A stretch of 5,762 nucleotides of DNA from an uncultured Prevotella sp. (GTDB lineage: Bacteria > Bacteroidota > Bacteroidia > Bacteroidales > Bacteroidaceae), in contig CAJOHP010000056.1 in the NCBI GenBank assembly GCA_905234355.1, forward strand, positions 1 through 5,762, read 5' to 3'. The position numbers were made by a program, and so were the translations under genes. Position 1 is the first letter of the stretch. Each line of letters opens with the position of its first letter. Below, one piece after another: positions 1 to 3,695 of the stretch. The notes under the pieces were generated by a model. It was given only the letters and a program-made list of their open reading frames with translations, was not told the DNA's origin and searched no databases.

Positions 1-1
1 C

Positions 2-49
2 CTGCAAGTTGCTCCTCTTTTAATGGCTGAAAAAAACAAGACTTCATGA
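2..49 (+). CDS. Possible 3' end of an upstream gene (partial, unidentified)
   Basis: The frame entering at base 2 reads LQVAPLLMAEKNKTS and stops at TGA 47-49. Of the three plus frames it stays open longest. Its stop overlaps the ATG at 46-48 in an ATGA arrangement, which is typical of translationally coupled operon genes. Fifteen residues are too few to identify a family, so no function is proposed. A competing reading exists on the minus strand, from ATG 77-75 to the window edge, so coding here is tentative. Confidence 0.25.
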   Translation: MQVAPLLMAEKNKTS

Positions 50-129
50 AACACCCTATTTCTTTCAAGGCACTCATATTGGTGCTGTCTTTAGGTGGGA
101 TCTATCAATTCGCTTTGGCAGATTTCTGA
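46..129 (+). pseudogene. 27-residue signal-peptide-like ORF, probably a truncated gene remnant
   Basis: ATG 46-48 to TGA 127-129 encodes 27 residues: a basic start (MKHPISFK), a hydrophobic core (ALILVLSLGG) and a polar end (IYQFALADF). This is the profile of a Sec signal peptide or a single membrane anchor. The ATG overlaps the stop of the preceding frame, which supports a real translation start. The frame ends about five bases before the inverted-repeat element at 134-245, and nothing downstream continues it. I therefore infer a secreted or membrane protein gene that lost its body by insertion or deletion. It could instead be a genuine membrane micropeptide, or a chance ORF in AT-rich DNA. 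No family is recognised. Confidence 0.35.
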
Positions 130-133
130 GCTA

Positions 134-245
134 TTTTGACTCACATTTTGTAAGTGGAAGAAGGAGTGTAGCGGGCTACACGAAAGGCTACGAGTAGGCG
201 AGCGTAGCTCGGGATTCTGATGCGACTTACAAAATGGAGGCAAAA
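134..245. repeat. Fold-back, MITE-like element with imperfect terminal inverted repeats
   Basis: The left arm (134-155) and the right arm (225-245) are inverted copies. The core of 12 bases is perfect (144-155 against 225-236, CATTTTGTAAGT). The outer part matches as TTTTG-A-CTC against TTTTG-C-CTC, with one extra base on the left. Between the arms lie two more hairpins: GTGTAGC/GCTACAC at 166-181 and CGAGC-GTA-GCTCG at 199-211. No long ORF lies inside, and no clear target-site duplication is visible at the edges. The size, non-coding content and nested palindromes fit a MITE or a large REP/BIME-like repeat. A structured RNA or a bidirectional terminator is also possible. Copy number in the genome cannot be judged from this window. 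Confidence 0.55.
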
Positions 246-380
246 GTGCCAGGAAGATGACAAAAGGTTAATACCCCATCTATGTCAAACCAAACCGTGG
301 GAATTAATAGAACCCACCTCAATTTGTTGTGCCTATATGTCGCCACAAAACAGTATCTCTTATTTTTAGTCAGGCATGAA
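246..380. other. AT-rich non-coding stretch, no gene supported
   Basis: No convincing coding frame or known RNA is visible. Two weak dyads occur: GTGGG 297-301 with CCCAC 313-317, and TTGTG 327-331 with CACAA 344-348. A frame starting at 282 runs into the antisense of the leftward operon's last gene and has no recognisable domain. The stretch lies between the fold-back element and the GC-rich hairpins, so it may be part of one larger repeated unit. That is inference only. Confidence 0.4.
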
Positions 381-407
381 GCCCGTCCCTACGGGCGGGC
401 GTCGCCC
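381..407 (-). terminator. GC-rich double hairpin downstream of the leftward operon
   Basis: GCCCGT-CCCT-ACGGGC (381-396) is a perfect 6-bp stem with a 4-base loop. It is followed by GGGCG-T-CGCCC (397-407), and a further ACGGGC at 408-413 could pair with the first GCCCGT instead. The hairpins lie immediately after the TAG stop (415-413) of the DUF308 gene, where a terminator for the leftward transcript is expected. No U-run follows on the minus strand, so this is not a canonical intrinsic terminator. It may be a REP-like palindrome that stabilises the 3' end. Confidence 0.4.
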
Positions 408-412
408 ACGGG

Positions 413-1039
413 CTATTCTGCTTTTTCTGCGAGCAGTGTGGCGTCGTCCTGCTGCGCGTGCTCTTCCAGCTGTCTGCGGCAGCGGTAGAGCTGCCATGCG
501 CTGACCACCTCAGTGACGCCGTAGAAGAGTGAGAGCCATCCCAGTGCCGTCATGGCCAGCTCCATGGGTGCCAGCGGCTTCACCATGACAAAGAGGCCGG
601 CTATCAGCGTGAGCGAGGGGCAGAGCCAAAACCATGCCCCCACCGATGCGTATCGGCGCACGCCGATGAGCACGAGCAGCTGGTTGATGGCACCGAGCAC
701 GAGTATGCTGCCTATCACATACATGAGCAGTGATACGAATGTGGTGGGCATGAGTGCCAGTATGCAGCCCAAGACGAGGCTGCCAATGCCTACGAGGGGA
801 AAGGCGGGCGACGGAGTGGCCACCACGCGTCCCTGGGCATCATAGACGGTGTAGTCGGGGGCATGTCGCTGTGCACTCCAGTAGGTGAGCAACGACACCA
901 GGCCGGAGAGCAGAAACATCACGCCGATGGCTATGGTGATGCCCGTCACCGTGTGGTCTGGATACTTGATGAGCAGCACGCCGATGGCCAGGGCCACCAG
1001 GGCGCGGAGGAGCGAGCTCTGTAGCGTTTTCTTGTTCAT
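413..1039 (-). CDS. DUF308/HdeD-like six-helix inner-membrane protein
   Basis: This 208-residue protein is strongly hydrophobic, with about six predicted membrane helices near residues 9-25, 32-53, 80-98, 101-125, 134-154 and 159-182. Short polar turns separate most of them, and the charged tail (185-208, QLEEHAQQDD) is probably cytoplasmic. Length, helix count and repeating helix pairs match the DUF308/HdeD family, in which E. coli HdeD is linked to acid resistance; the biochemical role is unknown. One oddity is a hydrophilic loop of about 25 residues between helices 2 and 3 (54-79), longer than the compact loops usual for HdeD. It is the last gene of the leftward operon, starting 7 bases after the preceding stop with no Shine-Dalgarno sequence. 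Family assignment is fairly secure; a stress role is inferred. Confidence 0.8.
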   Translation of the reverse strand: MNKKTLQSSLLRALVALAIGVLLIKYPDHTVTGITIAIGVMFLLSGLVSLLTYWSAQRHAPDYTVYDAQGRVVATPSPAFPLVGIGSLVLGCILALMPTTFVSLLMYVIGSILVLGAINQLLVLIGVRRYASVGAWFWLCPSLTLIAGLFVMVKPLAPMELAMTALGWLSLFYGVTEVVSAWQLYRCRRQLEEHAQQDDATLLAEKAE

Positions 1040-1046
1040 GGGGGTT

Positions 1047-1322
1047 TTACTTTGTTTTCTTGCTTTTCAGGAATTTGAAGATGCCACCATAGTTCTTCAT
1101 CAGTTTCCTCACCAGCAGGAACGTGTCGACAGCCGTCACGCCGTTGGCTATCAGCGTGGCCATGTGCTCGCCCTTGGTGCTGTTCTCCTGTTTGGCAAAC
1201 AGCATCGCCCAGAGGGTGGCTATCTTCTCGCTATGCTGCGCTATCTCGTCGCTCAGCCGGTCTTTGCGGAGCTGGATCTCGGCGAGTGTGCGGTACTCGT
1301 GTGTGGGCTTTTCGTTCTGCAT
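1047..1322 (-). CDS. Small protein with helical N-terminus; possible YqjK-like positional counterpart
   Basis: This 91-residue protein has no family I can name with certainty. Residues 12-37 are rich in alternating charged and hydrophobic residues (EIQLRKDRLSDEIAQHSEKI), suggesting an amphipathic helix or coiled coil. Residues 56-80 are moderately hydrophobic (NGVTAVDTFLLVRKLMKNYG) and could be a peripheral or re-entrant membrane helix. The C-terminus is basic (KFLKSKKTK). It starts 19 bases after the DUF1469 stop and ends 7 bases before the DUF308 start, so it is cotranscribed with membrane proteins. Its size, coiled N-terminus and place directly after a DUF1469 gene recall E. coli YqjK, which follows yqjD and yqjE. 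That link rests on context and general layout, not on demonstrated homology. Confidence 0.75.
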   Translation of the reverse strand: MQNEKPTHEYRTLAEIQLRKDRLSDEIAQHSEKIATLWAMLFAKQENSTKGEHMATLIANGVTAVDTFLLVRKLMKNYGGIFKFLKSKKTK

Positions 1323-1341
1323 GTCTCGGGTAGCTGTCGGT

Positions 1342-1689
1342 TCAGCTCATAAACAGGTTGGCAAGAAATCTTACGAGGGGACGCTCGATGAGCGGCTTGT
1401 GCAGCGTCACGAGCAGCATGAGCAGGCCGGCGTGTATCGCTGCAATAATCAGCATGGCAGCGGGCATGCCGGTGTGGGCCGCAAGGAGATGGGCCACGGC
1501 CAGCCAGCCGAAGAGCATCACGATGCTGACCATGACAAAGAATGTCACAGCCAGGGTGGCGGCCGTGAGCAGCCGCACCACCTTGTCTGTGACGTCGAGC
1601 TTGAGGTATTCTTTGCGAAGGCTCAGATACTCCTTGAGCACTACGACAAGCTCGGCAAAGGTCTCTACATTCTTGTCGCTGGAGAGCAT
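1342..1689 (-). CDS. Phage holin family protein (holin superfamily III, DUF1469, YqjE-like)
   Basis: This 115-residue protein has a polar amphipathic N-terminus (1-38) followed by two long membrane helices (about 40-70 and 75-96) joined by a short turn (AHTGMP). It ends in a basic, hydrophobic tail. The segment EYLSLRKEYLKLDVTDKVVR before the first helix is characteristic of the Actinobacterial holin-X/DUF1469 group, which includes E. coli YqjE. Despite the name, these are chromosomal membrane proteins with no shown lytic role, and nothing phage-like surrounds this gene. The start codon overlaps the preceding YtxH-like stop by one base (TAATG), with GAGGAA just upstream, so translation is probably coupled. 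The family call is fairly secure; the function is unknown. Confidence 0.82.
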   Translation of the reverse strand: MLSSDKNVETFAELVVVLKEYLSLRKEYLKLDVTDKVVRLLTAATLAVTFFVMVSIVMLFGWLAVAHLLAAHTGMPAAMLIIAAIHAGLLMLLVTLHKPLIERPLVRFLANLFMS

Positions 1690-1901
1690 TATTCCTCGGT
1701 TGCTGCGTCTTGTATGTCGTCTACCAGGTCGCCCACCTCCTTGCGATTGAGCTTGATGTTGTGCTTGCGGAGAAACTCCTCCACGGCATCCGTAATCTTT
1801 ACGCGTGTGTCACGGCCCTTCTCAGGGGCAACCAGCACGCCGAGGGCTGCGCCGGCGATGGCGCCGCCAAGGAAAGCACCAATGTAACCTAAACTTTTCA
1901 T
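1689..1901 (-). CDS. YtxH domain-containing small membrane protein
   Basis: This 70-residue protein has a glycine/alanine-rich membrane helix at about residues 5-25 (GYIGAFLGGAIAGAALGVLV). It is followed by the APEKGRDTR motif (25-33) typical of the YtxH family (usually written APxxGxETR) and by a charged helical tail (EEFLRKHNIKLNRKEVGDLV and onward). Family members are general-stress proteins in Bacillus and resemble the E. coli YqjD/ElaB ribosome-associated membrane proteins in layout. It is the first gene of the leftward operon, about 45 bases downstream of a putative promoter start. No strong Shine-Dalgarno sequence precedes the ATG, as is usual in Bacteroidota. I chose this ATG because it opens directly into the helix and no in-frame alternative gives a better N-terminus. 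Confidence 0.85.
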   Translation of the reverse strand: MKSLGYIGAFLGGAIAGAALGVLVAPEKGRDTRVKITDAVEEFLRKHNIKLNRKEVGDLVDDIQDAATEE

Positions 1902-1953
1902 GCTTGTTTTGAATTTAAGGGGTTAATGATTTTTTTGTTTTGATATTCACCTG

Positions 1954-1961
1954 CAAATATA
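1954..1961 (-). promoter_or_regulatory. Candidate -7 element for the leftward ytxH-holin operon
   Basis: On the minus strand this reads TATATTTG, an exact match to the Bacteroidota primary sigma factor -7 consensus TAnnTTTG. It lies 52 bases upstream of the YtxH ATG, giving a predicted leader of roughly 45 bases. No clear TTG appears at the expected -33 distance (about 1980-1985), so the promoter may be weak or activator-dependent. Confidence 0.45.
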
Positions 1962-2001
1962 CGACTTATTCGGAGATTTACGCACTTATGCTGTGTCATT
2001 T

Positions 2002-2037
2002 TTTGTTAAAATGGAGCTAATTTGCCTATTTAACAAA
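2002..2037. promoter_or_regulatory. Perfect 9-bp inverted repeat in the divergent intergenic region
   Basis: TTTGTTAAA (2002-2010) and TTTAACAAA (2029-2037) are exact inverted copies separated by 18 bases. The dyad lies between the two divergent transcription units, upstream of both candidate promoters. That is where a shared regulator operator would be placed. It is AT-rich, so chance pairing is possible. No U-run follows directly, and a terminator is not needed between divergent genes. Confidence 0.35.
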
Positions 2038-2061
2038 GTTTATGTGCCTTTTTTTTCTGTT

Positions 2062-2089
2062 TTTCGCCGATATTTTGTAATTTCGCCGA
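2062..2089 (+). promoter_or_regulatory. Candidate promoter of the SPOR-ruvX-def-TPR cluster with a 9-bp direct repeat
   Basis: TTTCGCCGA occurs at 2062-2070 and again at 2081-2089, a 19-base period. The second copy overlaps TAATTTCG (2078-2085), which differs from TAnnTTTG at one position. A start near 2092 would give a leader of about 43 bases to the lipoprotein ATG at 2135. The -33 region has no clear TTG. The direct repeat could be a factor-binding site over the promoter, or coincidence. Confidence 0.35.
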
Positions 2090-2134
2090 CAAAATAGCTA
2101 AAGCATGATTATTTATCAAATAAAGAAAAGCATT

Positions 2135-2641
2135 ATGAAGAAGTACATGGTATTAGGTGCGGGCTTATGCCTTGCACTCTCGTTCACCGGTTGCAAATCG
2201 AGCGAAAGCGCTTACAAGAAAGCCTATGAGAAGGCTAAGCAGCAGGAGCAGCAGGAGCAGGTGGTGCAGACGCCCACCGTCACGGAGACGCCCGTCGTGG
2301 CTCCGGTGCAGACCCGCCCCGTCACACAGGCACAGGTCACGGACAACTATGACAACGTGCAGGTGCGTCAGGAAAGTGTGAAGGTGGTGAGCGGCAGCGG
2401 CCTCCGGGCCTTCAGCGTGGTCGTCGGCTCGTTCTCTGTCCAGGCCAATGCCGAGGGACTGCAGCAGCGCCTGCGCAATGCCGGCTACGACGCACAGATA
2501 GTGAAGAACGAGGAGCGCAACATGTATCGGGTGGTGGCCTCTACCTCCGACAGCAAGGCCGACGCAGTGAGAAGCCGCGACGCACTGCGCGGCGGCCAGT
2601 TCAACCCCAACAGCGATGCGTGGCTGCTCTCTAATAAATAA
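2135..2641 (+). CDS. SPOR-domain lipoprotein
   Basis: Starting at ATG 2135 gives 168 residues: a lipoprotein signal peptide (1-19, MKKYMVLGAGLCLALSFTG), lipid-acceptor Cys20, then a charged, Gln/Glu-rich segment (KSSESAYKKAYEKAKQQEQQ). A Val/Pro/Thr-rich tether follows (about 43-65), then a C-terminal SPOR fold (about 92-168; FSVVVGSF, a central YRVV strand, ending DAWLL). SPOR domains bind denuded septal peptidoglycan, so the protein probably links the outer membrane to cell-wall remodelling at division. An in-frame ATG at 2105 would add ten residues (MIIYQIKKSI). I prefer 2135 because MKKY starts a standard signal peptide and AAAGAAAAG precedes it. A 9-bp CAGCAGGAG tandem repeat (2240-2257) encodes QQE twice. 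It is the first gene of the cluster. Confidence 0.88.
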   Translation: MKKYMVLGAGLCLALSFTGCKSSESAYKKAYEKAKQQEQQEQVVQTPTVTETPVVAPVQTRPVTQAQVTDNYDNVQVRQESVKVVSGSGLRAFSVVVGSFSVQANAEGLQQRLRNAGYDAQIVKNEERNMYRVVASTSDSKADAVRSRDALRGGQFNPNSDAWLLSNK

Positions 2642-2643
2642 AT

Positions 2644-2654
2644 AAGGAAAGGAA
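2644..2654 (+). promoter_or_regulatory. Purine-rich ribosome binding site supporting the TTG start of ruvX
   Basis: AAGGAAAGGAA lies just after the SPOR gene stop, and its last AGGA is nine bases before the TTG at 2663. It is one of the better Shine-Dalgarno-like sequences in the window and supports use of that non-ATG start. Confidence 0.5.
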
Positions 2655-2662
2655 CACACCTC

Positions 2663-3076
2663 TTGGCCCGTATACTCTGCATTGACTACGGTCGCAAGCG
2701 TACAGGACTGGCTGTCACCGACCCGCTGCAAATCATCGCCGGCGGGTTGGTGACAGTTGCCACATCGGAGCTCTTCGACTTCCTGCAGCAGTATGTGGCC
2801 AAGGAGCAGGTGGAGCGCATCATCATAGGGAAGCCCATGCAGCCCAACGGAAGACCCAGCGAGAACCTGCAGCGCGTGCAGCAGTTCGTCAGACAGTGGC
2901 AGAAGGCAAGGCCCGACATACCCATAGAGTACTACGACGAGCGGTTCACTTCGGTCTTGGCACATCAGGCCATGCTCGACGCAGGGCTCAAGAAGCAGCG
3001 CCGGCAAGACAAGGCGCTCGTCGACGAAATCGCGGCTACCATCATACTGCAGGACTACATGCGATCCAGGCGCTGA
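2663..3076 (+). CDS. ruvX: RuvX/YqgF family RNase H-fold nuclease (pre-16S rRNA 5'-end maturation)
   Basis: This 137-residue protein matches the usual length of YqgF/RuvX, an RNase H-like nuclease that E. coli uses to mature the 5' end of 16S rRNA. It is also annotated as a putative Holliday junction resolvase. All family motifs are present: LCIDYGRKRTGLAVTD (5-20) with Asp8, ERIIIGKPMQPNGRPSE (51-67), YYDERFTSV (90-98) with Glu93, and VDEIAATIILQDYM (120-133) with Asp121. The three acidic residues are the expected metal-binding set. The start is TTG: the same frame upstream runs straight into the SPOR stop (2639-2641) with no ATG or GTG between, and starting later would delete the Asp8 motif. 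It lies 21 bases after the SPOR gene, without a terminator. Confidence 0.95.
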   Translation: MARILCIDYGRKRTGLAVTDPLQIIAGGLVTVATSELFDFLQQYVAKEQVERIIIGKPMQPNGRPSENLQRVQQFVRQWQKARPDIPIEYYDERFTSVLAHQAMLDAGLKKQRRQDKALVDEIAATIILQDYMRSRR

Positions 3077-3131
3077 TGCGCTCCACGCCCCCCTCGTTCA
3101 CACTATTATCACCAAACCATTTATCGCACAC

Positions 3132-3695
3132 ATGATACTCCCTATCTATGTTTATGGCCAGCCTGTACTCAGAAAGGTGGCTGACGACATCACTCCCGAC
3201 TATCCCGAGCTGCAGCAGCTTATCGGCAATATGTGGGAGACCCTTGCACAGTCGGAGGGCATAGGCCTCGCAGCGCCACAGGTGGGCAAGGCCATACGCG
3301 TGGTCGTCATCGACCTCGACCCGCTGGCCGACGACATGCCCGAATACAAAGGCTTCCGTGGCGTCTACATCAATCCGCACATCGTGGAGTACGACGACAC
3401 GGCCACCGACTCTTCGGAAGAGGGCTGCCTCTCGCTGCCCGCCATCCACGAGAAGGTGGTCAGACCCACACGCATACGTGTGCAGTGGGCCGACGAGCAG
3501 TTTCAGCAGCACGACGAGTGGATAGAAGGCTATCTGGCACGCGTCATGCAGCACGAGTTCGACCATCTGGAAGGAAAGATGTTTGTAGACCGCATCAGCC
3601 CGCTGCGCAAGCAGCTCATCAAGAGCAAGCTCAAGGCGCTGCTGCAGGGACGCTACCGCTGTGGCTACAAGACCAAGGCGGCTGTGAAGAAATGA
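3132..3695 (+). CDS. def: Peptide deformylase
   Basis: This 187-residue protein removes the N-formyl group from nascent proteins in the cytoplasm. All three signature motifs are intact: motif I GIGLAAPQVG (43-52), motif II EGCLS (97-101) with metal ligand Cys99, and motif III QHEFDHLEG (140-148) with ligands His141 and His145 and catalytic Glu142. An insert between motifs I and II (about 62-78, DLDPLADDMPEYKGFRG) and the EGCLSLPAI context are compatible with a type I-like Bacteroidota enzyme. The N-terminus (MILPIYVYGQPVLRKVAD) is the usual one, so ATG 3132 is well supported, although no Shine-Dalgarno sequence precedes it. It lies 55 bases after ruvX with no promoter or terminator seen. Its stop overlaps the next start (ATGA, 3692-3695). 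Confidence 0.97.
   Translation: MILPIYVYGQPVLRKVADDITPDYPELQQLIGNMWETLAQSEGIGLAAPQVGKAIRVVVIDLDPLADDMPEYKGFRGVYINPHIVEYDDTATDSSEEGCLSLPAIHEKVVRPTRIRVQWADEQFQQHDEWIEGYLARVMQHEFDHLEGKMFVDRISPLRKQLIKSKLKALLQGRYRCGYKTKAAVKK

Noticed and set aside
1..77. Minus-strand frame from ATG 77-75 open to the window edge (MSALKEIGCFMKSCFFQPLK and onward)
   Set aside because: It cannot be excluded, but it is only 25 codons. The plus-strand alternative has an ATGA junction and a coherent signal-peptide profile, so I preferred that.
166..211. tRNA-like or CRISPR-like interpretation of the hairpin cluster
   Set aside because: No acceptor stem with the expected T-arm sequence is present, and there are no regularly spaced direct repeats with spacers. 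The hairpins are explained as internal palindromes of the fold-back element.
282..488. 68-codon plus-strand ORF starting MSNQTVGINRTH
   Set aside because: Its 3' part runs antisense into the DUF308 gene and through the GC-rich hairpins. No domain or initiation signal supports it.
1342..1689. Prophage or lysis module suggested by the holin-family gene
   Set aside because: DUF1469/holin-X proteins are common chromosomal genes, and no endolysin, structural or integrase gene is present nearby.
1123..1887. 254-codon plus-strand ORF opposite the leftward operon
   Set aside because: It is antisense to three tightly packed genes with recognisable membrane-protein features. Its Ser/Arg/His-rich composition is typical of shadow translation.
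2165..3007. 280-codon minus-strand ORF opposite the SPOR and ruvX genes
   Set aside because: It is antisense to two genes with clear domains, its product is a Leu/His-rich mirror of their codons, and no family motif is visible.
3233..3691. In-frame N-terminal extension of the TPR protein, starting at 3233
   Set aside because: It lies in another frame over the motif-bearing part of def, reads as low-complexity Arg/His/Gly sequence, and the ATG at 3692 gives a proper signal peptide and an ATGA overlap.
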